Shown one piece after another: positions 1-8,190 of a DNA stretch of 22,183 bases (positions are counted from its first letter, which is position 1; every line of letters starts with the position of its first letter). The notes under the pieces are model-generated. The model was not told the DNA's origin, ran no database searches, and worked only from the letters and a program-made list of their open reading frames with translations. Source of the stretch: a virus. Both the position numbers and the translations under genes were made by a program. The stretch covers positions 1 to 22,183 of the IMG/VR virus record IMGVR_UViG_3300024054_000543, one strand, 5' to 3'.

Positions 1-2172
1 TCAGTTGAGCGTCAGGAAAAGCGGCCGCGAACGGCCGAGGTCGCCGACCTGTCGAATGGCAAGCATTGCCGCGGTCGGCAGGCTCGCGACAACCGCCGCG
101 TCGAGGTGCAGCGTCGGCACGGTGGTCGTCCATGGTCCGGCGCCCGGCGCTGGCGGCACCGGCGCGACCTCCCAGGCTTCGCGGCTTTCGCCAAGGGGCA
201 GGTCGACATGATCGCGCCACCCGGTGTCGAAGCGGCTGCATCGCATCCATTCGACGACGAAGCCCCCCGCGCCATCGGGTCGCGCCCGGCCGTGCACCGG
301 GGGGAGCGGGGCCAGCGCCTGCCCCACGGCAGGCAGCGGAGCCTCGGCAACCGCCGTGCTTGCCCGCCCGGTCCATTGCAGGACCGCCGAACCGCTCTCG
401 ACCAGCTGCGCGACGGCATCGGGAACCGGCAACAACGCCATATCGTCCAGGAGGACGAACGGCGTACCGGCGGGATGACTGGCGATCTCCGACCCGCCGC
501 GCCCGCGCAGCAATCGCGACAGCCGCCATTCGGCAACGCCGACCCGTTCCGCCGTGCCGAACTGCACCATCTCGGTTCCCAGCATCGCCCGGTTGGCGCC
601 ACCGAGAAGCGCGGAATCTTCAATCGATTCCAGCATCATGGATGGATTGGCCAGCGATACGACAAGAGTGTTTGCAAGGTCGATCAACGCGCCGCCCGAG
701 GCGGGCACCGCAGCCGCCAGCGTCCCGAGCGCGGCCGCCGGGCGCGCCATCCCTAGCGCGATCGGCTCGGCGTCGGGGGCGGGACAAATCCAGATATCGG
801 CGCCGCGCCATCCCTCGTTGCTGCCCGCCGCGGCGATCAGCAGACGCGGGGCAGAGGCTGGACTGGTTCCGATGTTGGGGCAGTCGAACAGATGGACGAA
901 CGTTTCGCCGTCGGGCCAGTCGGGCGGCGTGACAGCCTGCCCTCCATCGGCATCGATCGCGGTTAGCGGCAACGGCTGATGCCGACATAGCTCGAGCATC
1001 ACCTCCCCGCCCCGCACCGTTCGCGCCACGCTCCGCCAGACACTTCCGTCGGGGAGCGCGACCGGCCCGCCGATCGGCAGCGCCAGCGCCGCCAGGTCGG
1101 CCCGCCAGACACAGGTTTCGCGGCCGTCCGCCGCGGCCCCGGCAAGCGCGAGCGCCAACGCATGCGCCGACTCGGCGGGCAGTGCGGCGGGCAGGTCGAC
1201 ACGCTCCTCGCGCACGCCGCCTCCCGCGACCTCGGCCGACTGCTGACCGAGCTGATAATCGCGCGCGGGCTCATAATGCCGGAGGCTTACAAGCCCGGGC
1301 AGCGACGAAAGCGGTGCGCGGCGCTGCTCGACCCGATCCGCATCGCGGAACGGACGGCGCATTTCGGTAAAATCGGACAGCGCCGACGGTTCGGACGCCG
1401 AGGCGGGAGCCAGCCGCCACCCCGCCGGACCACTGGCGAGCCGGACACCGTCGACGGCGAACAGCGGCGCCAACGCCTCGCGCGCCCGTTCGCCCGACGC
1501 GGCATAGCCCGCAATCGGCCAGTTCCCCACGCAGCGCCCCGCCTCTCCCAACAGCACATCGCCGACGAACCCGCCGTCGACCGCCGCGTCGTCGGCCTCG
1601 ACTTCGAAGGTGAGCGACGGGATGCGGTTGCCGAAGGCGGCGAGTTCAAGCTCCTCGAACACCGCATAGGCCAGACCCCGAAACGCGCTCGCCGAGCCGA
1701 TACCGACCGCCGAAGCGATCAGCGGATCGACGGCTTGATCCTCATTCCCGTCGTGCCAGCGAAAGGTACAGCGCTCGCGAAAACTCCCGCCCGCACCGCG
1801 CAGCAAATTGCCGTCGGCCCATATCCGGCGAATCGCGCGGATCGGGCGCGACGACAGCGCGACCGCCAGCGACACCGAATAGCTATATTCGGTCGTCGAT
1901 GGCCGCCCCTTGCCGCCGCCGCGCTTCGTCCGCCGTTCGATCAGGTCGGTTGCCCAGACCACGCTGCCCGCCACGCGCATCGTCCCGAACAGCTTGGGGA
2001 TCTGTTGGCCATAGGTCGACGCCTGGACCTTCAGGTCGGCAAGCCGCGGCCCCTCGCGGCCCTTCGGCTTGAAGATCGCGGCATCGGCCTGCTGTCCGAT
2101 CGCAGCGCCCAGCGCCGCGCCGACCGGCCCGCCGACTATCCCGCCGACCACCGTCAGTACCAAAGTCGCCAT
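1..2172 (-). CDS. GTA gp15-like host-specificity / baseplate tail protein
   Basis: A 723-residue protein, last gene of the minus-strand morphogenesis cluster; the TGA stop occupies the first three bases of the window. It starts at an ATG behind a GGGGGTAAGG Shine-Dalgarno-like stretch. The N-terminus is a Gly/Ala-rich hydrophobic segment (about residues 5-30), then a conserved tail-protein region with LADLKVQASTYGQQIPKLFG and RIWADGNLL. This layout is typical of the large tail-tip proteins (phage-tail_3/gp15 type) that end alphaproteobacterial GTA clusters. It should sit at the tail tip and contact the recipient surface. At 723 residues it is clearly shorter than the roughly 1,300-residue Rhodobacter gp15, and I do not see a GTA TIM-barrel in it. 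A TIM-barrel-like region is found instead in the gp12-type fusion nearby. Family assignment is confident; receptor and detailed role are inferred. Confidence 0.88.
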   Translation of the reverse strand: MATLVLTVVGGIVGGPVGAALGAAIGQQADAAIFKPKGREGPRLADLKVQASTYGQQIPKLFGTMRVAGSVVWATDLIERRTKRGGGKGRPSTTEYSYSVSLAVALSSRPIRAIRRIWADGNLLRGAGGSFRERCTFRWHDGNEDQAVDPLIASAVGIGSASAFRGLAYAVFEELELAAFGNRIPSLTFEVEADDAAVDGGFVGDVLLGEAGRCVGNWPIAGYAASGERAREALAPLFAVDGVRLASGPAGWRLAPASASEPSALSDFTEMRRPFRDADRVEQRRAPLSSLPGLVSLRHYEPARDYQLGQQSAEVAGGGVREERVDLPAALPAESAHALALALAGAAADGRETCVWRADLAALALPIGGPVALPDGSVWRSVARTVRGGEVMLELCRHQPLPLTAIDADGGQAVTPPDWPDGETFVHLFDCPNIGTSPASAPRLLIAAAGSNEGWRGADIWICPAPDAEPIALGMARPAAALGTLAAAVPASGGALIDLANTLVVSLANPSMMLESIEDSALLGGANRAMLGTEMVQFGTAERVGVAEWRLSRLLRGRGGSEIASHPAGTPFVLLDDMALLPVPDAVAQLVESGSAVLQWTGRASTAVAEAPLPAVGQALAPLPPVHGRARPDGAGGFVVEWMRCSRFDTGWRDHVDLPLGESREAWEVAPVPPAPGAGPWTTTVPTLHLDAAVVASLPTAAMLAIRQVGDLGRSRPLFLTLN

Positions 2173-2181
2173 CCTTACCCC

Positions 2182-2586
2182 CTATTGTTCGAGCCGCCAC
2201 CGCGCGGCCGCGCGCATGACATCGTCCGCAGGCGACTCGACGACCCTTCGCAGCCCGGCATGGGCGTGAACCATGCTCGCGGGCCCGATGACCCCCAGAT
2301 GATACTGCCCGGCCGGAAGCGCGATCAGCGCCACGTCGCCGTCAGCCCGATCGGCGACCGCCCGGAATCCTGCCGTCATCAGCGCGGCAACAATCCGGCC
2401 GCGGCGCCACCCGCGCAGCGGATAGTCATGGGGGGTCGGCAATGCGTACCCCACCGCCGCATAGGCCGCCCAGACCAACCCCACGCAATCCAGCCCGCAC
2501 CGCGGGTCACGCCCCTGCGCGCGGAACGGCACCCCCACCATCGTCCGCGCCGCCGCAAAGGCGCGCGCGCCCAAGGCCTCAACCAC
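2182..2586 (-). CDS. NlpC/P60 family cell-wall peptidase, GTA gp14-like
   Basis: A 134-residue NlpC/P60 cysteine peptidase of the phage/GTA type. The nucleophile is Cys34 in GLDCVGLVW, and the catalytic His is probably in GQYHLGV near residue 97, with MVHAHAGL following. It is expected to cut peptidoglycan cross-bridge peptides at the tail tip, so that DNA can cross the recipient envelope. The start is a GTG overlapping the end of the DUF2163 gene by 8 bp, implying translational coupling; a 9-bp gap separates its stop from the gp15 gene. Length and position directly before gp15 match Rhodobacter gp14. No signal peptide is seen, as expected for a protein assembled into a particle. Confidence 0.9.
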   Translation of the reverse strand: MVEALGARAFAAARTMVGVPFRAQGRDPRCGLDCVGLVWAAYAAVGYALPTPHDYPLRGWRRGRIVAALMTAGFRAVADRADGDVALIALPAGQYHLGVIGPASMVHAHAGLRRVVESPADDVMRAAARWRLEQ

Positions 2587-3415
2587 CGGGATAGCGCGTC
2601 AGCAGGTCATTCCCCGGCAGATGCGCCTCGCCGCGAAAATTGACGGCATTGGCAAAACGGTCGCGACAGGTCGCGAGCCGCCGGTCGCATCCCTCGACCA
2701 GCCGAACGCGCACGGGAAGCGCCGACATGAATGGCGGCATCTCCGCCAGCATCAGCGCTTCCGCGTCTTCGGCGACCACCGGGGTCGCCAATCCGCATGC
2801 CCGCCCCTCCATCCAGAGCAGTTCGCCAAAGGCCATCGCGCCTGCCGCCAGCGGCATATCGAGCATGACACGGCGTCCTTCGACCGCGACGACGCGCCGC
2901 AAATGCGTGCGCGGCGCAAGGTCGACCCGGCACGCACTGTCGCCCAGCCGCGCGCGGCACGACGGCGAGGTCGCCGGACAAACCGGCGCATCGAGCCGCC
3001 GCGTCACGCCTTGCAGCTCCGCCGTAAAGGCTGCGCCCCGCCGCTCGACCGCGCCCAGCGACCCGCGCGCCACCGTCACCGGCGCTGCCTCGGGCGCAGT
3101 CCAGTCGGTCACGAACAGCTCGAGCTCGGCGCCGTCCCACCGCCCCGCGTCAAGGTCGGCGGCCGCGATCGCGTCGCTCGTCACCGCCCCTTCAAGGTCC
3201 ATCGTCGCCGCATCGAGGCTGTCGTTCGTTTCCAGCGCCGACGGTTTCATGCCCGGCGCCGCGCGATAGGGGACGCCGCCGACGATCAGGTCATGGTCGT
3301 GCGAGGTCAATCCGATCACCACCCCGTCGCGCCGCGACAGCCGCCAGCACCAGGCGAGCGTCACCAGCTCCTCGCGCAGCCAGTCCGGCGCGCTCCCGCC
3401 GGGCCCGATCACCAT
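2579..3415 (-). CDS. DUF2163 tail hub protein, GTA gp13-like
   Basis: A 278-residue protein of the DUF2163 / phage BR0599 family, which forms the hub joining tail tube to baseplate in RcGTA-type tails. The C-terminal hallmark is visible: EGCDRRLATCRDRFANAVNFRGE followed by HLPGND. Further cysteines occur in the CPATSPSC-x8-C region and in GRACGL, so a Cys-bound metal centre is possible; I recall iron-sulfur binding in related hub proteins but cannot show it here. The chosen ATG at 3415 overlaps the upstream gp12 gene by 7 bp. A GTG one codon later forms a GTGA overlap and is an alternative start. The longer reading frame running upstream to 3919 lies inside the gp12 gene and is not coding. 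Confidence 0.9.
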   Translation of the reverse strand: MVIGPGGSAPDWLREELVTLAWCWRLSRRDGVVIGLTSHDHDLIVGGVPYRAAPGMKPSALETNDSLDAATMDLEGAVTSDAIAAADLDAGRWDGAELELFVTDWTAPEAAPVTVARGSLGAVERRGAAFTAELQGVTRRLDAPVCPATSPSCRARLGDSACRVDLAPRTHLRRVVAVEGRRVMLDMPLAAGAMAFGELLWMEGRACGLATPVVAEDAEALMLAEMPPFMSALPVRVRLVEGCDRRLATCRDRFANAVNFRGEAHLPGNDLLTRYPGG

Positions 3416-5733
3416 GGCGCGCGCACCTCGACCAGCGGCACGCTCGCAAGTTCGCCCGCGAGGAAGGTCGCGCGGCTGACCTCCAGCCGGTCCTCGGCAA
3501 AGCGTACCGGCACGTCGAACAGATAGCCGGCCCGCACCGCGATCCCCGGCCCCGGCGGGGCGTCGAGCAGCACCTCGCCCTCGTCCGTCACGGCGAACGC
3601 CGCCGTCTCGATCCCGTCGACCGATACCCGCACGCTGCCCCCGACCGGCAGGCGAATGCTGCGCACCTGCATCGCATCGCCCGCGCCATAGCGCTTCACC
3701 AGCGCGAACTGCCGCCGGCTCCCGTCGCCGACGCCCAGCAGTTGGTCGCCGGGGCCCGGCAGCCCGCCATCCGCGGCCGAACCATGATCGAACGGATCGC
3801 GGAAGCGAAACGCCCGCGCCGCACCGCGCCGGGCGCGAAAGAAATCGGCGAGCGCGCGCACGTCGCTCTCGGAGCGCACCCCCGGCCCTGCGTCGTAGCG
3901 CATCCGCGCCTCGGCCCATTCGCTCGCACGCTGTTCGTGCCCCGAGGGCGAGCTCACGATCTGGGTCGAAAATTCGGTTACGACCATTGCCTCGCGCCCG
4001 ATCGCGAGCGGAAAATCCACCGCATCATAAGCCTGCACCACATCCTCCCCGTCAAAGTGCACGAACCCGTCGCGCGCGACCTGCGGCAGTGCCCAGATGA
4101 ACGTCCTCGCCACCCCTGCACGCCGCGCCGCATCGGCGGCGTCGGCGATCGCCGCCCAATGGGCGCGATCTTCGCCGCGCAGCACGAAGCCCGAAAAATA
4201 ATGCTGCTCGTGGGCCGGATAGCCCAGCCGCTCCGCCATCGCCGCCCGCGCCCCCGCAGTTTCGGCGCCGCCCCCGCCGGTCACCCAGTCATAATCCTCA
4301 AGCTGCAGCACATCGAAGGCCGGCGCTGCCCACGCGGTCGGCACGTTGGCCCGCCGCACCTCGGGCGCCGCCGCATCGAGTACGGTCGGCAGATAGACGA
4401 GCAAATGGCTCGCCAGCCCTGCGGCTCCGGCTTCGTCGCGCGCCGCCGCCACCAGCGCCGCGGTCGACGCCGCGAGCAAGCCGCCCAGCGCATCGAGCAT
4501 CGCCCGCTGCGGCGCGGTGAGCGCCCCGCGCACATCGGCAATCGCAACGCTCGCGCTTCCCAGCATCGCCGTCGTCGCCGCGTCATAGGCGCAAAGCCGC
4601 CCGCCTTCGCCGACCCACCACCAGGGTTCGCCGACCTGGAACTTTACTGCCAGTCCTGCTTCGACAGCGATCGCCACGAACCCCCGCGCGACAAGCTGCA
4701 GCCATCCCATCGCCTCGGCGTGGGCAGGCGACAGCAAGGTCGACGGCGGCGCCCACCCCGTCAGCGCCGGCGCGCCCGCGCTGTCCCGCTGCTTCCACGC
4801 CTCGGGGCAATAGGCATCGAACAGCTCGTAGGAGAGCGACCAGATGACGCCCAGCCCGGCCGCCCGGCACTCTGCCGCGAACGCCCGGTGCCACGCGGCG
4901 CACGGCGCGTTGAGCGCCCCGCCCGCGACGCCGACCTTCAGCGCTCCGCCCGTTACCGCGAGCCGCATGAAGTGGCTCATCCCGACATAATGGACGATAT
5001 CGCCGCGATAGCCGAGATGGATGGCCTGCCGCACGACGCGCGCCGGGGTCAGATGATATTCGTCGTCATAGCCGCTTGCGATCCCCAAGCCTTGTTCGGG
5101 CAACACTGCATCGCCGATCGCGAGCACCGATCCCGACCCGCTGCACAGCATCTCGCTCATCTCCGCCCAACCCTCGGCGGGCGCGGCGAGCAACCCGGCG
5201 CTTCCGTCATAGGTCGGGGCGACGAGCGAGATGAACATCCGGTCGACGTCGCCCGCCCATACCGGGTCGGCCTCACCGGGCAGGAGGAAGCCGCCGGCGA
5301 GCGTATCGAAATCGAGCGACACCACGGCATCCTCGGCCGACCCGACCGCATAATTCCACAGCCGCACATACCAGGCGCGCGGGTTTCCCGCCGCGTCGCG
5401 CCCTTCGATCGTCAGCGTCGGTCCGTGCAGCGCATCGAGCGGCTTGATCCCGCCCGAACGCCAGCGGAAGCGGAGCTGGGTGTGCCGGAAATCGCGCCGC
5501 GTCTCATAGGCGAGCAGCGGATGGTCCCAGCGATCCTCGGCCTCCCAGATCAGCCCCGCCAGATCCTCCCTGTTGTGGAACACCGCCTCGACGCGCAGCG
5601 TCTGTGTGTCGGGCGTCACCACGCTCGCCATCATCGGCCGCGCGAAATCGACGGTCCAGAAGCGCGGGTCGAAACGCTTCACCCATCCCTTGCGATGATG
5701 CGGCTCGGCAGCCGCGACGAGCGCCCAGCCCAT
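3409..5733 (-). CDS. Tail-sheath TIM-barrel / DUF2460 fusion, gp12-like
   Basis: A 774-residue protein starting at an ATG that shares one base with the tape-measure stop (TGATG). The last ~210 residues are a DUF2460 (TIGR02217, GTA gp12 distal-tail) domain: FPLAIGREAMVVTEFSTQIV, then ARMRYDAGPGVRS and RAFRFRDPFDHGSA. In Rhodobacter that domain is the whole protein, about 200 residues. Here about 560 residues precede it. Residues ~1-180 look beta-rich (KGWVKRFDPRFWTVDFARP onward). Residues ~180-560 look like a TIM barrel (YRGDIVHYVGMSHF, GVIWSLSYELFDAYCPEAW, VKFQVGEPWWWV, FDVLQLEDYDWV). This resembles proteins annotated as non-contractile tail sheath proteins. It probably forms distal tail/baseplate structure; enzymatic activity on sugars is possible but not shown. 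The domain split is my reading of the sequence, not a search result. Confidence 0.85.
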   Translation of the reverse strand: MGWALVAAAEPHHRKGWVKRFDPRFWTVDFARPMMASVVTPDTQTLRVEAVFHNREDLAGLIWEAEDRWDHPLLAYETRRDFRHTQLRFRWRSGGIKPLDALHGPTLTIEGRDAAGNPRAWYVRLWNYAVGSAEDAVVSLDFDTLAGGFLLPGEADPVWAGDVDRMFISLVAPTYDGSAGLLAAPAEGWAEMSEMLCSGSGSVLAIGDAVLPEQGLGIASGYDDEYHLTPARVVRQAIHLGYRGDIVHYVGMSHFMRLAVTGGALKVGVAGGALNAPCAAWHRAFAAECRAAGLGVIWSLSYELFDAYCPEAWKQRDSAGAPALTGWAPPSTLLSPAHAEAMGWLQLVARGFVAIAVEAGLAVKFQVGEPWWWVGEGGRLCAYDAATTAMLGSASVAIADVRGALTAPQRAMLDALGGLLAASTAALVAAARDEAGAAGLASHLLVYLPTVLDAAAPEVRRANVPTAWAAPAFDVLQLEDYDWVTGGGGAETAGARAAMAERLGYPAHEQHYFSGFVLRGEDRAHWAAIADAADAARRAGVARTFIWALPQVARDGFVHFDGEDVVQAYDAVDFPLAIGREAMVVTEFSTQIVSSPSGHEQRASEWAEARMRYDAGPGVRSESDVRALADFFRARRGAARAFRFRDPFDHGSAADGGLPGPGDQLLGVGDGSRRQFALVKRYGAGDAMQVRSIRLPVGGSVRVSVDGIETAAFAVTDEGEVLLDAPPGPGIAVRAGYLFDVPVRFAEDRLEVSRATFLAGELASVPLVEVRAPW

Positions 5734-6296
5734 CAATCCTCCCCCGCGGCGACCGCGCGGCGAACCGCGCGCGCAATCTGCCGCCCCGTGCGTTCCAACC
5801 TTTTTGGTTCACTGTCCGCATCGCCGCGAACATTTACGGTGATCGCGATGGCACGGACGCCCCCGCCCGTCTCGATCCGCCCGCTCGCGGTCGGTACGAA
5901 ATATTCGGGCCCGCGCTCGCCGACGCGATAGGCACGCCCCGCGCTTACCGGACCGCCCGTCGCCCGCCCCGGCGCACCGAACAGCGACGATGCGATCCCC
6001 TGCCCCAGCGCGAGCAGGCCGCCGCCTCCGCCGCCGCCCAGGATCGCCCCGATCCCGCTCTGGATCGCGGCGCGCGCAATGTCGGCCATCACCGACAGCG
6101 CCAGCCGCTTCAGATCCTCGAACCCCAGCTTGCCGGTCAGGATGGCGCGCGTCAGCGCCCGCTCGATCGCCTGGCCCGCGCGTTCGGCCTCGCTCGCCAG
6201 CGGCCCGCCGATTTCCGCGCGCAGCGCCGCGATCTCGCGCCGGAACCCCGCCGCGTCGCCGCGCAGCGCGCCGAACAGATCGTCCATCTCATCCAT
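5733..6296 (-). CDS. Short tail tape-measure protein, GTA gp11-like
   Basis: A 187-residue protein. The N-terminal ~75 residues are helical and charged (DLFGALRGDAAGFRREIAAL onward). A glycine-rich hydrophobic stretch follows (IGAILGGGGGGGLLALGQGI, about residues 82-101). The C-terminal region carries the motif GGPVSAGRAYRVGERGPEYFVP that is common at the end of phage minor tail/tape-measure proteins. It should set the length of a very short tail, as Rhodobacter gp11 (about 220 residues) does. The start overlaps the upstream chaperone gene by 8 bp; an ATG three codons later (MDDLFG) is an alternative. The stop overlaps the next gene's ATG. Confidence 0.88.
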   Translation of the reverse strand: MDEMDDLFGALRGDAAGFRREIAALRAEIGGPLASEAERAGQAIERALTRAILTGKLGFEDLKRLALSVMADIARAAIQSGIGAILGGGGGGGLLALGQGIASSLFGAPGRATGGPVSAGRAYRVGERGPEYFVPTASGRIETGGGVRAIAITVNVRGDADSEPKRLERTGRQIARAVRRAVAAGED

Positions 6297-6492
6297 CGGG
6301 AAATTGCTCCATCATCGCGGTCAAGCCCGCCCGGTCGACCGCCGCTTCGACGCCGCCTTCACCCCAGGCGCCCAGCACCGCCGCGACATCGGCCGGGGTC
6401 GCCGCCCAGAACTCGTCGGGCCGCCAGCCGAACGCGCGCGCCATCATCCCCGCGAGCGCCACCGCCGCGAGCCCGAACCGTTCGTCGGCCAC
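6289..6492 (-). CDS. Small tail assembly chaperone (Phage_TAC_6 / rcc01693-like)
   Basis: A 67-residue protein with the WRPDEFWAATPADVAAVLGAW pattern of the small GTA/phage tail assembly chaperone family found between gp10 and gp11 (rcc01693, DUF2376 type). It probably binds the tape measure during tail assembly. The start is a GTG two bases past the gp10 stop, and the 3' end overlaps the tape-measure gene by 8 bp. Position, size and motif agree with the family. Confidence 0.85.
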   Translation of the reverse strand: MADERFGLAAVALAGMMARAFGWRPDEFWAATPADVAAVLGAWGEGGVEAAVDRAGLTAMMEQFPDG

Positions 6493-6493
6493 C

Positions 6494-6805
6494 TCACCGC
6501 CCCTGCAATATCTGCCCCAGCAGCACCCGCAGCGCGGGCGTCACCGCGGCGAGCCCCTGTTCGACCAGCGCCTCGCCGACCGCCTCGCGCGTCATCCCCG
6601 CGTCGCGGTCCCGGATGCAATGCCAGAACAACGCCGCCAGTTCGCCAAGGCCGAGCCGCCCATCGGCCGCACGCTCGACCAGCGCGAACAGCGGCCCCAG
6701 TTCCTCCTCGGCGGCGACCAGCGCGGCGAAACTCGGCCGCAGCACCAGTGTGCACCCACCGACGCGCAGCGCGGCCTCGCCCCTCAGCGCGTTGGCGGCG
6801 CTCAC
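6494..6805 (-). CDS. GTA gp10 family tail assembly chaperone
   Basis: A 103-residue protein of the GTA gp10 (Phage_TAC_11) family: the segment ALRVGGCTLVLRPSFAALVA with AAEEELG, then an Ala/Leu-rich helical remainder. It lies directly after the major tail protein, with an ATGA overlap at 6802-6805, where tail assembly chaperones are usually encoded. It is expected to act in assembly and be absent from the finished particle. I saw no slippery-site fusion to the next frame; the downstream chaperone has its own GTG. Confidence 0.88.
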   Translation of the reverse strand: MSAANALRGEAALRVGGCTLVLRPSFAALVAAEEELGPLFALVERAADGRLGLGELAALFWHCIRDRDAGMTREAVGEALVEQGLAAVTPALRVLLGQILQGR

Positions 6806-7209
6806 AGGCTCACCACCGCGCCGCTGCTTTCCAGGTTCAGCGTGTAGTTGCGCTCGCCATTATAGTCACCGGCATAGTCGAGCCGGGTCACCAGAAAGCG
6901 CCCGCGCAGCCGCTCGCCGCTTTCGAAGCTCAGCTCATAATCGTCGATCGTCCCCGACAAGGCATGACCGCGCAGGCGCACCTCGGCGTCGGAGCCGGTA
7001 AAAATCCCCGCCGCGCTTACCGACACCGATCGCACCCCGGCGCCCGACAACAGCTCGCGCCAGCCGCCCGAATCCTTCGTCGTCACGTTCACCGCCTCGC
7101 CGTTGACCGACGATTGCGTCGTCCGCAATCCGGCCACGGTGGCAAAGACCGGCGGCACCGCTCCATTACCGATCTTTAACAGAAAAGCGCTCCCATTTTC
7201 GATTGCCAT
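6802..7209 (-). CDS. Major tail (tube) protein, GTA gp9-like
   Basis: A 135-residue TP901-1/gp9-type major tail protein. The N-terminus AIENGSAFLLKIGNGAVPP, the VNVTTKDSGGWRELLSG motif and the C-terminal DYAGDYNGERNYTLNLESSG are characteristic. It should polymerise into the tail tube. The start is an ATG preceded by a strong GAGGAGG Shine-Dalgarno. This gene begins a new block: the two genes upstream of it on the map are on the other strand, so translational coupling to the head genes is broken here and its transcription may need read-through or its own promoter. Confidence 0.92.
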   Translation of the reverse strand: MAIENGSAFLLKIGNGAVPPVFATVAGLRTTQSSVNGEAVNVTTKDSGGWRELLSGAGVRSVSVSAAGIFTGSDAEVRLRGHALSGTIDDYELSFESGERLRGRFLVTRLDYAGDYNGERNYTLNLESSGAVVSL

Positions 7210-7257
7210 CGTCTAACCTCCTCAACACAAAAAGTTCTGCAAACGGGGAGAAGCAGG
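7210..7257. promoter_or_regulatory. Divergent intergenic gap with two opposed Shine-Dalgarno sites
   Basis: This 48-bp gap separates the major tail protein gene (leftward) from the first plus-strand exported-protein gene (rightward). On the minus strand it carries GAGGAGG about 7 bp before the tail gene; on the plus strand it carries GGGGAGAAGCAGG before the ATG at 7258. It is AT-richer than its surroundings. I cannot identify a convincing -35/-10 pair for either direction. Confidence 0.5.
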
Positions 7258-7593
7258 ATGCTGATCACGGCCTTGTTGTTGGCAACCGCGGCACCGGCGG
7301 GATCCGGCAGCGTCGACACGACGCGCGCCGCCTTCACCAAATGCCTGCGCGAGCACATGAAGAAGTCGCTCGAAGCCAAGATGGGCGAAGCCGAATATGA
7401 AATGTCGCTGAAGGGCGCGTGCGACAGCGAACGCTCGGCCTTCCGCGCCGCGGTCACCGCCGCCAATCGCGCCGCCGGCGATTCCGCCGCCGATGCCGCC
7501 GAAAATGCCGACATGCAGGTCGAGGATTATCACGCGAACTTCACCGACAAGTTCAAGGACTATTCCTCGACGGGAACCATGCCGGGCGATTGA
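7258..7593 (+). CDS. Small exported hypothetical protein
   Basis: A 111-residue protein with a short hydrophobic N-terminus (MLITALLLATAAPAG) that reads as a signal peptide, probably cleaved after an Ala around residue 12-14. The mature part is helical and charged, with two cysteines (KCLREHM and GACDSER) that could form a disulfide in the periplasm. The C-terminus is acidic. Similar small secreted proteins with this Cys spacing are, to my recollection, frequent in sphingomonads with no assigned function. It is transcribed against all surrounding tail genes, so it is probably a passenger and not a structural component. The ATG follows a GGAGAAGCAGG site. Codon use is GC-rich and similar to the neighbours, arguing against very recent foreign origin. 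Confidence 0.7.
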   Translation: MLITALLLATAAPAGSGSVDTTRAAFTKCLREHMKKSLEAKMGEAEYEMSLKGACDSERSAFRAAVTAANRAAGDSAADAAENADMQVEDYHANFTDKFKDYSSTGTMPGD

Positions 7594-7693
7594 GCGGCTC
7601 CACCCTGCAACGCCGCCGCACCGACCCGATTGTCCGGTTCGGCGCGTCGGCGCCACCGCAATCCTTCCGCTCGATCCTGCCAAGGGACATATC

Positions 7694-8134
7694 ATGCTCC
7701 TGCTCGCGGCACTTGCCTTGCTCACCCCGCCCGGCCCATCCGGGCTGGGCGAGTTCCGCCCCCCGGAGGAAATGCTCGAGTTCGACTTCGAACGGGGCGA
7801 CGCCCCGTCCGACGACGGTGGCGAGGATGAAGGCGAAAAAAAGGACGAAAAGGGCAACAGCAAAAAGGTCCAGGGTTCGCTGACGGTCCCGACCACATGG
7901 TCGACATCGACGTTCCTGGGGATCGTGCGGCAATGCGGCGGAAAGCAGCTCAGCGCCACCTCCCTCGCTGGAAACTGGATCACAGTATCGGGCGCTCGGA
8001 CCGCCAACGACCTCGAAATTGCACGCTGCGTGCAGGCCTCGACCTCCGTCCGCTTTTTCGTCAAGGTTAAGCGCCGCGCGCAGGGAGGAGTAACCTATTA
8101 CGACCAGCCCTTTCGCGAGCTTTGGGACCGCTGA
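7694..8134 (+). CDS. Exported hypothetical protein with acidic/Lys low-complexity linker
   Basis: A 146-residue protein. I chose the ATG at 7694 because an AAGGGA site lies about 8 bp before it and because it starts a hydrophobic leader (MLLLAALALLTPPGP); the frame is open further upstream. Residues ~25-60 are low complexity (GDAPSDDGGEDEGEKKDEKG), followed by a compact domain with two Cys (IVRQCGGKQL and IARCVQAS) that may be disulfide-bonded. It is the second gene of a plus-strand pair, 100 bp after the first, and converges on the DUF3168 gene (56-bp gap). Function unknown; I do not recognise the family. The shared export signal and orientation suggest it works with, or was acquired together with, its neighbour. 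Confidence 0.62.
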   Translation: MLLLAALALLTPPGPSGLGEFRPPEEMLEFDFERGDAPSDDGGEDEGEKKDEKGNSKKVQGSLTVPTTWSTSTFLGIVRQCGGKQLSATSLAGNWITVSGARTANDLEIARCVQASTSVRFFVKVKRRAQGGVTYYDQPFRELWDR

Positions 8135-8190
8135 GTTCGGGACCGGCTAGCCGCCGTCGTCTCTTGGCCGCCAGACTGGACCGCCGCCCC

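Noticed and set aside
1162-2643. A 493-codon open frame on the plus strand
   Set aside because: Antisense to gp15 and the NlpC/P60 gene; Arg-rich low-complexity translation with no family features.
3742-5931. A 729-codon open frame on the plus strand
   Set aside because: It lies antisense to the gp12 fusion and tape-measure genes, which have clear domains. Its translation is Arg/Pro-rich without recognisable motifs, the usual shadow of a high-GC gene.
7222-8064. A 280-codon minus-strand frame between tail terminator and major tail protein
   Set aside because: It would keep operon polarity, but the translation is Ser/Gly-rich without tail-protein features, while the two plus-strand frames have signal peptides, Cys pairs and ribosome-binding sites.
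8144-8153. Palindrome CGGCTAGCCG between convergent genes as a terminator
   Set aside because: It has no loop and no U-tract on either strand; probably a chance palindrome.
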